A DNA stretch of 64,000 bases, from positions 55,288 through 119,287 of the forward strand of contig NZ_ML014754.1 of NCBI RefSeq assembly GCF_003675895.1, read 5' to 3'. How positions within the stretch are numbered: the first letter of the stretch is position 1; every line of letters begins with the position of its first letter. The position numbers were made by a program, and so were the translations under genes. The notes beneath the pieces were generated by a model, which made no database searches, was not told where the DNA came from, and saw only the letters and a list, made by a program, of their open reading frames with translations. Origin of the DNA: Parashewanella curva (GTDB lineage Bacteria; Pseudomonadota; Gammaproteobacteria; Enterobacterales; Shewanellaceae). Of this stretch, positions 37,382-49,303 are shown piece by piece.

Positions 37382-37678
37382 TTATCTCAATAAAGCCTTA
37401 TCTAATTTTTTGGCCTCAGCATTTCTAAATTCTGACTTTTCTTTTACACACTCAATCACGTCTTTGATAAAAGCATTTTTAGAACCATCAACAGTAATTT
37501 GAGATGCAGGAAGGTTAGCTAATCGTTTGCGTGCGTCACTGGTTTTAAAGCTAAATAAGGCAAGTTTTTTTCCAGATGTAGTATCTAAATAACATTTGTA
37601 ATCTACATAGCCTGTTGCACTAACTATTGGGCTTAACATGAACAAAGTTAGCATTGTGCTTATCCTTAATCGTTTCAT
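37382..37678 (-). CDS. tapY2: TapY2-family type IV pilus locus protein
   Basis: The 98-aa protein has a short signal sequence ([16 protein letters not shown]) and two cysteines (YKCYL, IECVK). Small exported proteins of this kind, TapY2, are found just after pilE in the minor-pilin locus of Aeromonas and Shewanella; their function is unknown. The ATG at 37678 overlaps the pilE stop (AATGA) with GAGGAG eight bases upstream; the upstream GTG is not needed. It is the last gene of the pil operon. Confidence 0.8.
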   Translation of the reverse strand: MKRLRISTMLTLFMLSPIVSATGYVDYKCYLDTTSGKKLALFSFKTSDARKRLANLPASQITVDGSKNAFIKDVIECVKEKSEFRNAEAKKLDKALLR

Positions 37679-38073
37679 TTCCAGCACTCCTCTGGCGCTC
37701 TGCTTCCTGTTGAACTTAACGTTATTTCTTTACAATCAGGATCTCTTGTAGCCTGAGTTCCTACAGCTGTTGCTTTTAAGCTATAGGTTTTGTCGACAAC
37801 TTTAGCATCAATTTTGTAGTGTTTATTTTCGACTTCAAAGGGATCTGCGGCTAAGCCTAATTTTGTCATATCTTCTGTAAATTTACGATGATCAAGGTAA
37901 TATTGCTCTTGCAGGTTAGCAACATGAACTAATCCCGCTATTGCATCGGCTCTAGCCGCGTGAGCTACGTATTTGGTATATGATGGATAGCCTATTGAAG
38001 CAAGGATGCCAATAATTGCAACCGTAATCATCAGTTCAATTAATGTAAATCCATTTTCTGTAATCTTAAACAT
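37675..38073 (-). CDS. pilE: PilE-like type IV pilin
   Basis: The 132-aa prepilin has the leader MFKITENG cleaved before [20 protein letters not shown], with the +5 glutamate in the conserved place. The C-terminal part has two cysteines (RDPDCKEI and APEECWK) expected to form the D-region disulfide. PilE-type minor pilins join PilV-W-X and PilY1 in priming the pilus tip. The ATG at 38073 gives the normal prepilin leader; upstream ATGs would overlap pilY1. Confidence 0.93.
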   Translation of the reverse strand: MFKITENGFTLIELMITVAIIGILASIGYPSYTKYVAHAARADAIAGLVHVANLQEQYYLDHRKFTEDMTKLGLAADPFEVENKHYKIDAKVVDKTYSLKATAVGTQATRDPDCKEITLSSTGSRAPEECWK

Positions 38074-38077
38074 TTTC

Positions 38078-41000
38078 CTATTCCACCACATGGTAGTAGA
38101 CTCGGTTTGCTTGTGGCCCAGATCCGAGGCAGCGGTTATCACCATCAGCGCATTTGGATTTATCATCTCCCACTTTTACCATTTTATCACCCGCTGAACC
38201 AATACCAATGAGATACATGTAACTTGGGTCATCACCATTAGGTGGGACAACCAGCTGTGGAGTATCAGGTACCCTTTGACTCATTTCATAAAATTCAGAA
38301 GTGTATGCTCTAGCACCTCTATGTAAGTCGAAACCATAAAGGCGACCTACACCTCCAACTAAACATTGGTTTTCAGAGCTATTGCCAGGGACAAATGAAG
38401 TAAAAAATACTTTTCCATTAATAATGGTTGCGGCAGATAAACTTTTCTCTCCTGAAGCCTTAAAATCGTAGTACCAACCTTTTTTGGCACTGAACAATAA
38501 GTTTTGCGACTCATTTGCAGGCGAAGCCGTTGTAACATCAAACAAATCGCTTATTGTTAACGAGTCTGGTACGCTATTGCCATCAGTTCCATCAAATGAT
38601 TTCGAATTAATATTCCTATCTTGCAACGTAAAGAAAATATCACTTCTGGATTTATCGAGTGGGCTTGGTCGGCTGCCACTTCCAACAACTACGGCATCAT
38701 AGGGGATATCTTGTTTAATGATTCTAGTCGTTGTGGTCCCTCCTGTATCTGTTGTGACTTGTTTCACATTAGTGATAATAGTCTGGGCAACAGTAGGTGC
38801 AGAAAAAAAGCGTCTATCAGTCGTTTGCGTATTTCCACCTAAATCGGCAAATTTGAATGCTGTCCATTTAGAGCTATCCCAAGTAGCTAAATCCATTCGC
38901 CATACATTTCCGCCAGTATCAGTGGCATAAATCCTATCCGTGAAACCATCCGCATCGCTATCCAATACAGCTACAGAGTTAGGAATACTATCAGTAATTC
39001 CTGGAAGTAGGGTTTGTTTACTGCCAGAAGCACCGTGACCGAAATAGTGTACTAAACTCCCTGTTTCGGCATCTACGATGAACACACCACGGCCTTTGGA
39101 GTCATCTTGTCCTACTCCTGTTCCATCTTTTGTTATTGGAGCATATCCTGCACCGAAGATAAGTACAGGCTTACCTTCCCCATGAGTACCATGACCGGGA
39201 ACCCTTGTTACTACGGGTTCAGACCATGTTTGGCCGAGTTCATTTATACCCAGTGTACCTGAGTCTATTTTCCATAAAAACTTCGGTGAGTCAGGGCTTG
39301 TTATATCAAGTGCATAATAAGCCCCACCGCCACGGCGCATACCAACAAACACCCATGCTTTTTGAATGCCTGTTGTTGAACGTTCAATGTAAGCCACTGG
39401 AGGGCTATCAATCCCATATACAGAATGAACACCTGTAGGAACGTTTGCTCTTAATTCTGGCAGGTTCGGCAGTAATTCATAAGGAAGAAATGCCCATGAC
39501 TCTTCCACATTAGCACCAGAGTCTTTGAACATATGTAAGAAGCCGTGATTGGTTCCCATTAAAATACGTATGTTTTCAGAACCAGTGCTTGAACCAAAAT
39601 CAATGGCTAAAGGCTTTGAATGTAATGGATCACCTAAAATATCGACTCGGTTTTCTGAAGAGTTTCCGTCTCCATCTTCATCATCAATATCTTTTCCTTT
39701 TGCCCATTCTAATATATTTGAAACTTGAGTGGGATCGACACCGATATGTGTTGCAAGTTGATCTCCCCCTCCTGCACGAGCTTCTGCATTGGTTTTAGTT
39801 AGTGCTTTTAAACCGGCTTCCAAATTACTATAAATAGTACGTTCGGATACTCCCTGAAGCATTCCAAGCACACCACCTGAAGAAACTTCATTACCATCGG
39901 AACCGCCATTGCAGTTGGTCCAATAAGAACAGGCTCCCGAATCAATATTACCATCAGCACCTATGACATTATTACCCTTACTGTCTTTAATTACACCATT
40001 ACCACTCACTTTAAATTTTTTAAGATTTCCTAACCAACGCGCCCCTTTTTTGGGGGAAAACATGGCGTAGTAGACAGAATCATGAGTCTGTGTTCTATCA
40101 AAGTTATTACTGGCAATGGATGGAGATGTGAAACTTGAACTATTTGTAAGAATTTCATTTACTGTTTGCCTTAGTGCATTTTGTAACTGCACACTATCCA
40201 AAGCAGAAAAATACTGGCCCTTCCCACTTTGTGCAGCAGCATTTAGCACAGGAGCTGCGTCAGTGGCACCTGCGCTGAAACCAATAGTAAATGTTCGTAC
40301 TGTTTGTGTACCTTGTAGGGTAGGGTTTACATCATTAGAACTTAACCAACCAGCTAATGATGGTAGATAACTTTCTTGTACACGATCTGCGGGTGTTGCT
40401 CCAGTAAGGGCAACCACATCAGCATCCGAGTCGTTATCATATGTTGGCTCTCCATCTGTGATATAAATGATCGCTGATGAGGCTCCACATACATTATCGT
40501 CAAAGGGTGAAATATATTTCCCCTCTCTCTCAGCAGTTGAATCTTTTCCAGGACTCAGCCCTCTGAGGTTTTGGTTACCAAAAACGACATCTTTTCCTGA
40601 GAAATATCGATATGCTTCATACATAGTTTCACATAAAGGCGTACCACCTCTGGCATTGAGGTCGGGGATTAGAGACAGCAATATATCCCTTCCAGAATCA
40701 TTATTTTTCTCAATTTTTTTAACAATTCGCCCACCATTTTCGTCGCCTACTGCATAATTAAATGCCATCAACCCAAAATCTACCGCAGGTGTTGTCACAA
40801 CCGTATCTTCGATAACCCGTTTAGCTATATCCATTCTCGAATAATCTTGCGTATCTGAATTGGTGTGATACCAATTTATATAATTTTCAGTATACAAAGT
40901 AACAGGCTTACCGATGCCAAATTCAGTTAATTTTGCTTTTGATATTGCATTTGCTATTTCAGCTTCTGTCGGTGTGTCGCTAAGTAATTCATAACGCTTT

Positions 41001-41533
41001 GGACTATCTCTTGTTCCTTCACCATCCACAGGAAAACCATTTGGTAGCGCTCCATTCCCCGAATATTTATTTTCAATATCACCATAGCAGTCAATAACCT
41101 GAATAGAGTCCCCACTTCCATATGGTAATTCCTCCCAACTGCCATTGTCAGAGGTAAACCTGTACTCCCTTAAATACCCTGTATACATCCCATAATGTTG
41201 TAGATACTCTTTGGACGTTTCACATGCATTAATCCCATTACTGATAAATGATAAACTCGTTTGAGTTGGGACAGTATCGGTTTTTGAAAAAAATAGTTTT
41301 GTCGAGTTATCTAATGAATCTGTTCTGGGGTAGAATTTTTTAGCATTAAGTGACGTCCTCATACTCCCAGAGGTATCAAAAATAATTAATACCTTTGGTC
41401 GCACGCCTGAACGCGCACTCGATTCGGCAATATACAGTTCTGTGTCATCTGCAAAACTAAAGGAAGCAGCACATGACGCAACCACTGATACAGCGGCAAC
41501 AAACTTTTTAATAACGTTTTCTTTGGAAATCAT
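38078..41533 (-). CDS. pilY1: PilY1 type IV pilus tip adhesin
   Basis: The 1151-aa protein has a signal peptide ([18 protein letters not shown]), an N-terminal von Willebrand A-like region with the metal site FDTSGSM near residue 53, and a C-terminal seven-bladed propeller-type domain with the calcium loop [15 protein letters not shown]. PilY1 sits at the pilus tip, promotes extension, and can sense surfaces. The ATG at 41533 follows GGGAG by six bases; it overlaps the end of pilX. The C-terminal cysteine-rich tail ([11 protein letters not shown]) is typical. Confidence 0.95.
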   Translation of the reverse strand: MISKENVIKKFVAAVSVVASCAASFSFADDTELYIAESSARSGVRPKVLIIFDTSGSMRTSLNAKKFYPRTDSLDNSTKLFFSKTDTVPTQTSLSFISNGINACETSKEYLQHYGMYTGYLREYRFTSDNGSWEELPYGSGDSIQVIDCYGDIENKYSGNGALPNGFPVDGEGTRDSPKRYELLSDTPTEAEIANAISKAKLTEFGIGKPVTLYTENYINWYHTNSDTQDYSRMDIAKRVIEDTVVTTPAVDFGLMAFNYAVGDENGGRIVKKIEKNNDSGRDILLSLIPDLNARGGTPLCETMYEAYRYFSGKDVVFGNQNLRGLSPGKDSTAEREGKYISPFDDNVCGASSAIIYITDGEPTYDNDSDADVVALTGATPADRVQESYLPSLAGWLSSNDVNPTLQGTQTVRTFTIGFSAGATDAAPVLNAAAQSGKGQYFSALDSVQLQNALRQTVNEILTNSSSFTSPSIASNNFDRTQTHDSVYYAMFSPKKGARWLGNLKKFKVSGNGVIKDSKGNNVIGADGNIDSGACSYWTNCNGGSDGNEVSSGGVLGMLQGVSERTIYSNLEAGLKALTKTNAEARAGGGDQLATHIGVDPTQVSNILEWAKGKDIDDEDGDGNSSENRVDILGDPLHSKPLAIDFGSSTGSENIRILMGTNHGFLHMFKDSGANVEESWAFLPYELLPNLPELRANVPTGVHSVYGIDSPPVAYIERSTTGIQKAWVFVGMRRGGGAYYALDITSPDSPKFLWKIDSGTLGINELGQTWSEPVVTRVPGHGTHGEGKPVLIFGAGYAPITKDGTGVGQDDSKGRGVFIVDAETGSLVHYFGHGASGSKQTLLPGITDSIPNSVAVLDSDADGFTDRIYATDTGGNVWRMDLATWDSSKWTAFKFADLGGNTQTTDRRFFSAPTVAQTIITNVKQVTTDTGGTTTTRIIKQDIPYDAVVVGSGSRPSPLDKSRSDIFFTLQDRNINSKSFDGTDGNSVPDSLTISDLFDVTTASPANESQNLLFSAKKGWYYDFKASGEKSLSAATIINGKVFFTSFVPGNSSENQCLVGGVGRLYGFDLHRGARAYTSEFYEMSQRVPDTPQLVVPPNGDDPSYMYLIGIGSAGDKMVKVGDDKSKCADGDNRCLGSGPQANRVYYHVVE

Positions 41534-41535
41534 AA

Positions 41536-41973
41536 TCAACTCCCTGTAAGTACTTCTTGTTGGATGCCGGTGACCACACTCATTCTTCCAAGATCTTCAC
41601 GGCCGTATACACCATCAGACGTCACTTCGATTCTTCTGCAACGAATATTGTTTCCTGAAGTAGCCTTGGCACTGCGGCCACATTCAACATCAACATTCTC
41701 CAGTGGAACGACAACATGATTTACTTTCATTTCGTTGTCAGTCATTCTAGCTTCAGCATCTAAATCTGTGAGCATAGGTGTTCCCTCATACTCCATAATG
41801 AATTTTTCTTGGGCACCCTGTGCATGTGCAACAGCTTCTAAACGCTCTACACCAGAGCCAGCCATTCTTAAAGATTGCGTTGAGTTCATGGCTAATGACA
41901 CTCCAATGATCGTCATTAATAACAAAACAATCAATGCGAAAAAAAGAACCACACCTTGTTGTTTTTTCATCAT
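41536..41973 (-). CDS. pilX: PilX minor pilin
   Basis: The 145-aa protein has the PilX N-terminal form MKKQQGVVLFFALIVLLLMT, with Gly-Val at the processing site and no Glu5, and a helical MNSTQSLRMAGSGVERLEA stretch. PilX is part of the minor-pilin priming complex at the pilus tip. Two adjacent ATGs (41973, 41970) both suit the AGGA site. It lies between pilW (8 bp upstream) and pilY1. Confidence 0.92.
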   Translation of the reverse strand: MMKKQQGVVLFFALIVLLLMTIIGVSLAMNSTQSLRMAGSGVERLEAVAHAQGAQEKFIMEYEGTPMLTDLDAEARMTDNEMKVNHVVVPLENVDVECGRSAKATSGNNIRCRRIEVTSDGVYGREDLGRMSVVTGIQQEVLTGS

Positions 41974-41981
41974 CGAATCCT

Positions 41982-42980
41982 CTAGTTCCGATTAACCATA
42001 AGGTTATCGAGTGAAATTGTGGTCATAACGACTTTTCTTCGATAATTGTCATCAAAAGCAGCTATGTCTTTATCACCTAATTTATAGGTGTTTTTGTTGG
42101 TATAACTTTTATCTTTATTAATAGAGCGAACAAGTAAACTCACTTGAATCGCAATAATTCTGTCATCTCCAGCGCCACTCCACATTAAATCTGTCACATC
42201 TTCTGCTGGTAAAAAAATATCTGCACTATTATCAAAATCTTGATCGATACCATAGAGGATACGCATATTTTCAATGCCCTCTACCAGCTGCTGATCGCCA
42301 CCACCATCACCATTCATATTTACGCCAACTAAGCGACGTCGACGTAAACTCGGAATATCATCACTTTCACGAATGTAATAGATATGATGAGCATATTGCC
42401 AAAATCGTAAGCGTGGCTTATTGGGAGTAGGTTGATCACCTTTGAAAAAAATGGCTTCATTTTGAGTAGTGCCAACATAATACTGATTTTCTTGATCAGT
42501 GGTATTTGTCACAGGCCCAATAACGCGTTTGATTTGCAGTACATCGGTATTTTTTGTCACTGAATTTAGACAGCGAAAACTATAGGCACTCACATCATTT
42601 TCATATCCCCAAATGACTCTGAATGGTGACGGGCTAATTACTGGAATACTGGCATTATTCATACCAGCACCAATACAATCCTCAGCAGCATTTAGAGGAA
42701 TTGCATCAACTCTTGTATTGGCACCCGCAATAAGGTTTATGCCTGTTATATCGCCAAAAAAACCCGTCTGACTTACATCACGCTCCATTAACGATAGAGC
42801 AATTCGACCATTCTCTTGTAACTCATTAAAGTGAGTCGTTGTCGTAACGTTAGTGGATGACATACGAAACATGGTAAACAAACCTAGAGTTAAGAATAAG
42901 CTGATCACCATAGCAATCATTAGCTCGACTAATGAGAACCCTGATATTTTTTTTCTGAAATAGGTAAGCTTATAATTCAT
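41982..42980 (-). CDS. pilW: PilW minor pilin
   Basis: The 332-aa prepilin has the leader KKISG followed by FSLVELMIAMVISLFLTLGL and the length typical of PilW. It belongs to the minor-pilin complex that initiates pilus assembly. It starts 5 bp after the pilV stop, so the genes are co-transcribed. Confidence 0.93.
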   Translation of the reverse strand: MNYKLTYFRKKISGFSLVELMIAMVISLFLTLGLFTMFRMSSTNVTTTTHFNELQENGRIALSLMERDVSQTGFFGDITGINLIAGANTRVDAIPLNAAEDCIGAGMNNASIPVISPSPFRVIWGYENDVSAYSFRCLNSVTKNTDVLQIKRVIGPVTNTTDQENQYYVGTTQNEAIFFKGDQPTPNKPRLRFWQYAHHIYYIRESDDIPSLRRRRLVGVNMNGDGGGDQQLVEGIENMRILYGIDQDFDNSADIFLPAEDVTDLMWSGAGDDRIIAIQVSLLVRSINKDKSYTNKNTYKLGDKDIAAFDDNYRRKVVMTTISLDNLMVNRN

Positions 42981-42985
42981 CTACC

Positions 42986-43528
42986 CTAACTCTCTCTTAT
43001 GATACTTTTAACAACGTAAAGACGACGTTGAGAGCTTGCTGTGCCACAAGTTTTTCCACTGTAATGATCCGTCGCGCCATCAGACGTTTTTCTTATCCCT
43101 CTCCAGCTGATCATAACTTCTACTCTTGAGTTGTTTACAACGATACAAGCTGTAGGGGAATCTAGTCCGCCTACAGCCGTAGTGCCTTCAAGCTCACTTT
43201 TACCCATCAAAGCTTGTTCCCACAAATACAAATTTGCACGCCTCATTTGGCTAGGAGTGCAAACTGCGGCACGGTCTTGACATAAGTTATCGGGTTTGGG
43301 CAAGTTGCCTGTATATGTTCCGGGATAGCGAGGAAGTTCTGAAGCGTTAATTTTAATGCGATTTAAAATATCGTGAGCGAGATACGCGGCTTGTGTTTGC
43401 TGAAAGGATTCGAAACTGCCCTGTTTAGAGATAAGATGCAGATTAAAAACGCCAATAAGTCCTATCACCAATATTACAAGCGATACTAGAACCTCGATCA
43501 GTGAAAGTCCTTTTTCATAGCGTTGCAT
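42986..43528 (-). CDS. pilV: PilV minor pilin
   Basis: The 180-aa prepilin has the short leader MQRYEKG before LSLIEVLVSLVILVIGLIGV. The ATG at 43528 follows AAAGGAG by about eleven bases and gives the standard leader; a longer form would add 14 residues. It is the first gene of the pilV-W-X-Y1-E-tapY2 operon. The fimT/fimU gene that often precedes pilV is not present. Confidence 0.92.
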   Translation of the reverse strand: MQRYEKGLSLIEVLVSLVILVIGLIGVFNLHLISKQGSFESFQQTQAAYLAHDILNRIKINASELPRYPGTYTGNLPKPDNLCQDRAAVCTPSQMRRANLYLWEQALMGKSELEGTTAVGGLDSPTACIVVNNSRVEVMISWRGIRKTSDGATDHYSGKTCGTASSQRRLYVVKSIIRES

Positions 43529-43799
43529 TATCGTCAAAGCTCCTTTATCCGTCACCTTTTTGACAGTCACTAATAGGCTTTTTCTATTAAAAACGGCCAG
43601 TTAATAACCCAGCGGGGTTCGATTCTAGGACATGTAAAACATAATTGCTACAAATTATAATTATCAAAACCAAAATAATAAATATGATAATTAGGGCAAA
43701 CAGAGCTCAGAATGAGTTCCTTTCAAATTGAGACATTCATCTTGTTTTAATCAAAGCTTATCAGCTATAACCATCAAAAATAGTTAGTTGGAGTCAGCT

Positions 43800-44228
43800 A
43801 TGGCGAGTTCGACACAATCTGCTTTGGTATCAGATTTAAACCTCTTTATTACTCTATTAGAAACCAATACTCATAAAGCCATATCTGATGAATCAGTAAC
43901 ACGAGAACTCAATGCAATGCTCTCTGCCTCACTGGGTGGAAATGATTTTGAAGTACGGTTCACATTTGAAAGCATGGAGTTTAAGGGACACACTAAATTA
44001 GAGAAAACGACTCGAAAAAATACTTCTAGTAGGCAAAAACATCGAGTTAATAGCGTTAATGGCTTCAAAGAAGTTGCAGCTCACTTTACTGGATTTCTCT
44101 GTGTTGATGAGCAAATTAAGCATGAGCAGCTTGTCGCAGGAGTCGAAAAAAATGGCTATGTGACCCTCAAAGACTTAAGAGATCTACATAGCATTATTAA
44201 AACGTTTCACAAACCAAAAACAGTTTAA
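43800..44228 (+). CDS. Hypothetical protein, 142 aa
   Basis: I do not recognise a family. The protein is soluble, with a helical N-terminal half (SDLNLFITLLETNTHKAI) and a basic linker (KLEKTTRKNTSSRQKHR). The C-terminal half has HFTGFLCVDEQIKHEQL and ends KTFHKPKTV. The ATG at 43800 lies six bases after TTGGAG, a better start than the TTG at 43788. It is transcribed away from the pil operon and toward ispH, convergent with it. Confidence 0.6.
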   Translation: MASSTQSALVSDLNLFITLLETNTHKAISDESVTRELNAMLSASLGGNDFEVRFTFESMEFKGHTKLEKTTRKNTSSRQKHRVNSVNGFKEVAAHFTGFLCVDEQIKHEQLVAGVEKNGYVTLKDLRDLHSIIKTFHKPKTV

Positions 44229-44279
44229 ACTATCCAGTGGTCAATACTAATTTTGTAATGACCAATCAACTAGGACTAT

Positions 44280-45272
44280 TTAACGTAATTCAGCTGGAAC
44301 AGCAAAAACCGTGTCTTCTTCACGTCCTACGATTTCTGAAATCGTATTAGGCGCAAAGTAGCTTATTGCATCAACTACTTGCTGAACCAAAACTTCAGGA
44401 GCTGACGCACCAGCTGTAACAGCCACTTTGTTAATACCATTAAACCATTCAGCCTTAACGTCTTTTGGGTCATCAACCAAATAGGCTTCGGTTCCAGTTT
44501 TTTCAGCTAACTCTCTTAAACGATTAGAGTTAGAGCTATTCTTGGAACCAACTACTACCATAAGATCCGCATTAGGTGATAAATGTCTTACTGCATCTTG
44601 ACGGTTTTGAGTTGCATAACAAATGTCATCTTTGCGAGGGCCTTCTATTGAAGGGAATTTAGCTTTTAACGCTTCAATAATATCAATGGTTTCGTCTACT
44701 GAAAGCGTTGTTTGAGTAACAAAGCATAATTCATCAGGGCGTTTAACTTGCATGTTCGCTACATCTTCCACCGACTCAACAAGGTAAACTCCACCTTCAT
44801 CATTGCTGTATTGCCCCATAGTCCCTTCAACTTCTGGGTGACCAGCATGACCAATAAGAATACATTCAATGCCTTTACGGCTTGCTCTTGTTACTTGTAA
44901 ATGGACTTTAGTTACCAACGGACAAGTGGCGTCAAAGACTTTTAAACTACGACGTTTTGCTTCAGCTCTAACAGCCTGTGATACTCCGTGAGCACTGAAA
45001 ATGACGATACAATCATCAGGCACTTGATCAAGCTCTTCAACAAATATGGCGCCACGACTTTTTAGGTCTTGCACAACATATCGATTGTGCACAACCTCAT
45101 GACGAACATAGATTGGCGGTTCGAATAGCTCTAATGCACGTTCAACAATACTAATGGCTCTATCTACACCAGCACAAAAACCACGAGGGTTTGCCAACAT
45201 AATTTGCACGTCGTTTGAATCTTCAATGTGTTGGATATCTATTTTTTTTGCCTGTTCACTTGCTGTTGGCAT
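44280..45272 (-). CDS. ispH: 4-hydroxy-3-methylbut-2-enyl diphosphate reductase
   Basis: IspH is the last enzyme of the MEP isoprenoid pathway, making IPP and DMAPP with a [4Fe-4S] cluster. The three cluster cysteines are in [17 protein letters not shown] and [10 protein letters not shown]. At 330 aa it has about 20 extra N-terminal residues compared with E. coli; an AGG eight bases before the ATG at 45272 supports the long form, though a GTG at the usual position also exists. It follows fkpB, as in many gammaproteobacteria. Confidence 0.96.
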   Translation of the reverse strand: MPTASEQAKKIDIQHIEDSNDVQIMLANPRGFCAGVDRAISIVERALELFEPPIYVRHEVVHNRYVVQDLKSRGAIFVEELDQVPDDCIVIFSAHGVSQAVRAEAKRRSLKVFDATCPLVTKVHLQVTRASRKGIECILIGHAGHPEVEGTMGQYSNDEGGVYLVESVEDVANMQVKRPDELCFVTQTTLSVDETIDIIEALKAKFPSIEGPRKDDICYATQNRQDAVRHLSPNADLMVVVGSKNSSNSNRLRELAEKTGTEAYLVDDPKDVKAEWFNGINKVAVTAGASAPEVLVQQVVDAISYFAPNTISEIVGREEDTVFAVPAELR

Positions 45273-45400
45273 ATTTGTTACCTGAATAAAATTCTAAAAA
45301 TATCTAGATCAATGATGGATATTCTATACAAATTATTACCATTTGTTAGGTAATTTTTAATTAACCTTCAAACAAGAGTTCGTAAAAGGAAAGTATGGAG

Positions 45401-45428
45401 AAAGAGTAAGACACAACTCCTACTCTTT
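45401..45428 (-). terminator. Possible terminator after fkpB
   Basis: Eight-bp stem AAAGAGTA/TACTCTTT with a 12-nt loop directly downstream of the fkpB stop. The tail is CT-rich, not a pure T run, so it may only attenuate transcription into ispH. Confidence 0.45.
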
Positions 45429-45436
45429 AGATTTGA

Positions 45437-45856
45437 TTACAGAACTTCTACAACTTCAATATCAAACGTGACTTTATGCCCTGCTAACGGATGGTTCAAA
45501 TCGACAGTAACAGAATCACCTGCCACCTCACGAACCATTCCAGGGATTTCACTTCCACCAGGACCAGCAAAGCTAACGATGACTCCCTCTTCAAGGGTCA
45601 TATCTGCAGGAAAGCGAGTCTTATCCATGTAGTGGATGGCGTCAGGGTTTGACTCACCAAACGCATCTTTAGCCTCAAGAGTGAACTTATGTTTATCACC
45701 CTGAGCCAATCCTGATAGCTCTGCTTCAAATGCTGGACTAAGGCTGTTATCACCTAGATTTAAACGAGCAGGTTTGCCAGAAGCTCTGGTACTATCCGCA
45801 GTTGAGCCGTCTTCTAATAAGATTTCCATATGACAAATGTATGATGCTTGTGTCAC
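45437..45856 (-). CDS. fkpB: FKBP-type peptidyl-prolyl isomerase (SlpA-like)
   Basis: The 139-aa protein belongs to the short SlpA/FkpB branch of FKBPs: an FKBP half followed by an insert-in-flap domain, with LNLGDNSLSPAFEAELSGLA, KFTLEAKDAFGES and VTVDLNHPLAGHKVTFDIEV. It has proline isomerase and chaperone activity in the cytoplasm. It starts 15 bp after lspA and precedes ispH, the order seen in E. coli. Confidence 0.95.
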   Translation of the reverse strand: MTQASYICHMEILLEDGSTADSTRASGKPARLNLGDNSLSPAFEAELSGLAQGDKHKFTLEAKDAFGESNPDAIHYMDKTRFPADMTLEEGVIVSFAGPGGSEIPGMVREVAGDSVTVDLNHPLAGHKVTFDIEVVEVL

Positions 45857-45871
45857 TGGTATTCCCTCTAA

Positions 45872-46369
45872 TTATGATTTTTTCTCTGAATCGTTATTAA
45901 CAAACGAGTCTAAAATAAGTAAGCCGGCTCCAATACAAATCGCAGAGTCAGCAATGTTAAATGCAGGGAAATGACTGGTTCCCCAATAAAAGTCTAAAAA
46001 GTCGACGACAAAACCGTGTATCAAGCGATCAATTAGATTACCAATCGCGCCACCAATCACTAAAGTAAAGGCTAAGTTAAGACGCCATTGAGTCACCGAT
46101 TCTTTTCTGAGCCAGAATGTCAGAAGAACACTGATCCCAATCGCAATGGCGGAAAAGAACCAAACTTGCCAGCCACTGGCATCATGTAGAAAACTGAACG
46201 CAGCTCCATAATTTCGAACATAAGTGAAATTGAATATAGGTAGCAGTTCAATGGATTCATACAGTTTAAAGTTAGCAAGAACCCACTGCTTTGATAGTTG
46301 GTCGAGCAGAATTACTAAAGGTACAATCCAATACCATTTCAGCCCACTTTGTTTCCAATCTGTTGGCAT
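45872..46369 (-). CDS. lspA: Lipoprotein signal peptidase II
   Basis: LspA cleaves the signal peptide of diacylated prolipoproteins in the inner membrane. The 165-aa protein has four membrane helices and the two catalytic aspartates in GNLIDRLIHGFVVDFLDF and AFNIADSAIC. It lies between ileS and fkpB; a hairpin with T run separates it from ileS. Confidence 0.96.
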   Translation of the reverse strand: MPTDWKQSGLKWYWIVPLVILLDQLSKQWVLANFKLYESIELLPIFNFTYVRNYGAAFSFLHDASGWQVWFFSAIAIGISVLLTFWLRKESVTQWRLNLAFTLVIGGAIGNLIDRLIHGFVVDFLDFYWGTSHFPAFNIADSAICIGAGLLILDSFVNNDSEKKS

Positions 46370-46395
46370 AAAATATTCCTTTCTGTAGATTAAAG

Positions 46396-46427
46396 AAAAA
46401 GCAAAAGCATTAATGCCTTTGCTTTTT
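46396..46427 (-). terminator. Hairpin between ileS and lspA
   Basis: The minus strand reads AAAAAGCAAAGGCATTAATG then CTTTTGCTTTTT, a nearly perfect stem ending in T residues. It is a good Rho-independent terminator shape inside an otherwise conserved operon, so it may partly uncouple lspA-fkpB from ileS. Confidence 0.65.
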
Positions 46428-46454
46428 ACGATCTAAAGATTCTTTATGTTTGAG

Positions 46455-49277
46455 TTAAGCAAACTTACGATGCTCACCCTCGCCTTCAATGTTGGTCACA
46501 CAACGTTGACACAAACTTGGGTGCTGCTCAGTTTGTCCTATATCATCACTGAAGTGCCAGCAACGCTCACACTTAGAAGCATCACTTTTAGCAATCGATA
46601 ACTTCAATGATTCAAGTTCAGTTACCGTAGCATCTGCAGGTGCTTGAGCCAATGGAGAAACGGTTACTTTTGATGTCAGCAATACAAAGCGTAATTCATC
46701 ATCAATTTGTTTTAGTTGCTCAATTAATTCATCGCTAGCAAATAACGTCACTTCCGCTTCTAGTGAGCCACCAATGGTTTTATCACGGCGAGCTTGCTCA
46801 AGTACACGGTTCACTTCGTTACGAACCGTTAATAGTTGCTGCCAGTATTCGTCACTCAAATCGCTCTCAGTCACTACTGACTCTAAACCATCATACCAGT
46901 GTTGAGTAAATACATACTTATCACGCTCACCCGGTAATAACTGCCATATTTCATCAGCAGTGAAGCTCAGGATTGGCGCAATCCAACGAACTAGCGCTTC
47001 TGAAATCAAGTACAATGCAGATTGACAACTACGACGAGCATGACCTTCGGTTTTCGCTGTGTACTGACGATCTTTAATGATATCAAGGTAGAAGCTACCT
47101 AATTCAACTGAGCAGAACTGCATCAGCTTTTGAGTCACTACGTGGAAGTGATACTCGTCATACGCCGCTAAAATTTCTTCTTGAAGAGCGTGAGCACGAC
47201 GTACAACCCAACGATCTAGCGCCACCATGTCTTTAACGTCAACCATATCGGTTTCAGGATTAAAGCCACTCAGGTTAGCCAATAAGAAACGACCTGTATT
47301 ACGAATACGGCGATAAGCATCAGCACTACGCTTTAAGATTTCATCCGAAACCGTCATTTCACCACTGTAATCAGTCGCCGCAACCCAAAGACGTAGAATA
47401 TCTGCGCCTAGCTTGCCAGTCACATGCTGAGGAGAAATCACGTTACCAATTGACTTAGACATCTTGCGGCCTTGTCCATCTACCGTGAAACCATGTGTTA
47501 GTACTTGCTTATACGGAGCTTTACCATTCATCGCGGTTGAGATCATCAACGACGACATAAACCAACCACGGTGTTGATCACTACCTTCTAAATAAAGGTC
47601 AATATCTGCACCATTGAATTCTGGGCGATTCGCTACAACAGAAGAGAAAGTTGAACCAGAGTCATACCAAACATCTAGAGTATCTGTGATCTTACGGTAT
47701 TGTTCGGCTTCATCACCTAAAAGCTCTGAGGCTTCTAAATCAAACCAAGCTTGAATACCTTGTTGCTCAACTTTATTAGCCACACGTTGCATCAAAGAAA
47801 CACTATCTGGGTGAAGCTCTTCGGTTTCTTTATGAACGAATAACGCAATCGGAACACCCCAAGTACGTTGACGAGAGATACACCAGTCAGGACGGTTCTC
47901 AACCATCTTTTCGATACGGCTTTGTCCCCAATCTGGGATCCACTGTGTTTTTTCGATTTCATTTAAAGAAGTCGAACGCAAGCCATTGTTGTCCATGGAT
48001 ACAAACCACTGTGGCGTCGCGCGGAAAATGATTGGCGTTTTGTGACGCCAGCAATGTGGATAGCTGTGGCGAATGTTTTCATGGTTAAGAAGCACTTGCT
48101 TCTCTTCCAATAATTCAACAATTGCCTTGTTCGCTTTGAATACGTGCTGACCAGCAAAAATTTCAGTGTCCGCTTTATAAACACCGTTATCGCCAACAGG
48201 GTTCGCAACTTCTAAACCATATTGTTGACCAACTACAAAGTCTTCTTGACCATGACCCGGAGCGGTATGAACCACACCTGTACCCGCATCAGTGGTTACG
48301 TGATCGCCTAAAATTGCAGGTACATCGTAATCGTAAAATGGATGTGCGAAACGAGCGTGTTCTAATTCAGCGCCTTTCACTGTGCCAAGTACTTTGTGGC
48401 TTTCAGCACCAAAACGGCTCATACAGTCTTCAACTAACACACCACCAAGCACTAATGCTTGAGTCACGCTATCTTTAGTAAACTCAACAAGTGCGTATTC
48501 CAAATCAGCACTTAATGCTACAGCGCGGTTTGCAGGAAGAGTCCAAGGCGTTGTTGTCCAAATAACGGTTGACACTGGGTGAGAGTAACCGCTTACACCA
48601 AACTTGGTAGTAACCGCTTCAACATCAACTGCTTTAAAGGCAACATCAATGGCTGGAGAAGTTTTATCTTCGTATTCAACTTCAGCTTCTGCCAGTGCAG
48701 AACCACAGTCAGTACACCAATGAACCGGCTTCACACCTTTGTGTAGATGACCATTTTCAATTACTTTTGATAATGAGCGAATGATATTGGCTTCAGTGTC
48801 AAAGTTCATGGTCAAGTAAGGGTTTTGCCAATCACCAAATACACCTAAGCGAATAAAGTCATCACGCTGACCATCTACTTGCTTAGCGGCATATTTACGA
48901 CATTCTTCACGGAATTCGGCAACAGAAACTTTATGGCCTGGCTTACCCACTTTTTGCTCAACTTTAAGCTCAATAGGTAGACCATGACAATCCCAGCCCG
49001 GAATATATGGCGCGTCAAAACCTGATAAGGTTTTAGACTTGATAATAATATCTTTTAGGATTTTGTTTACTGAGTGACCAATGTGAATATTGCCATTCGC
49101 ATAAGGAGGGCCATCATGCAAAATGAATGGCTTACAGCCTTGGCGGCTTTCACGAATTGCTTGATAAAGTTTATCTTCATCCCAACGCTTTAACATTTCT
49201 GGCTCACGATTAGCCAAGTTTCCTCGCATTGGAAACGCCGTTTCAGGCAAATTCAATGTAGATTTATAGTCGCTCAT
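46455..49277 (-). CDS. ileS: Isoleucyl-tRNA synthetase
   Basis: IleS charges tRNA-Ile. The 940-aa class I enzyme has [16 protein letters not shown] (HIGH), [14 protein letters not shown] (KMSKS), the CP1 editing domain with [14 protein letters not shown], and the C-terminal zinc site CERCW...CQRC. Length is that of E. coli IleS. The ATG at 49277 gives the usual [19 protein letters not shown] start. It lies downstream of ribF with a REP-like element in the gap. Confidence 0.97.
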   Translation of the reverse strand: MSDYKSTLNLPETAFPMRGNLANREPEMLKRWDEDKLYQAIRESRQGCKPFILHDGPPYANGNIHIGHSVNKILKDIIIKSKTLSGFDAPYIPGWDCHGLPIELKVEQKVGKPGHKVSVAEFREECRKYAAKQVDGQRDDFIRLGVFGDWQNPYLTMNFDTEANIIRSLSKVIENGHLHKGVKPVHWCTDCGSALAEAEVEYEDKTSPAIDVAFKAVDVEAVTTKFGVSGYSHPVSTVIWTTTPWTLPANRAVALSADLEYALVEFTKDSVTQALVLGGVLVEDCMSRFGAESHKVLGTVKGAELEHARFAHPFYDYDVPAILGDHVTTDAGTGVVHTAPGHGQEDFVVGQQYGLEVANPVGDNGVYKADTEIFAGQHVFKANKAIVELLEEKQVLLNHENIRHSYPHCWRHKTPIIFRATPQWFVSMDNNGLRSTSLNEIEKTQWIPDWGQSRIEKMVENRPDWCISRQRTWGVPIALFVHKETEELHPDSVSLMQRVANKVEQQGIQAWFDLEASELLGDEAEQYRKITDTLDVWYDSGSTFSSVVANRPEFNGADIDLYLEGSDQHRGWFMSSLMISTAMNGKAPYKQVLTHGFTVDGQGRKMSKSIGNVISPQHVTGKLGADILRLWVAATDYSGEMTVSDEILKRSADAYRRIRNTGRFLLANLSGFNPETDMVDVKDMVALDRWVVRRAHALQEEILAAYDEYHFHVVTQKLMQFCSVELGSFYLDIIKDRQYTAKTEGHARRSCQSALYLISEALVRWIAPILSFTADEIWQLLPGERDKYVFTQHWYDGLESVVTESDLSDEYWQQLLTVRNEVNRVLEQARRDKTIGGSLEAEVTLFASDELIEQLKQIDDELRFVLLTSKVTVSPLAQAPADATVTELESLKLSIAKSDASKCERCWHFSDDIGQTEQHPSLCQRCVTNIEGEGEHRKFA

Positions 49278-49303
49278 TGATCCCATACCATTAATAATAT
49301 ATA

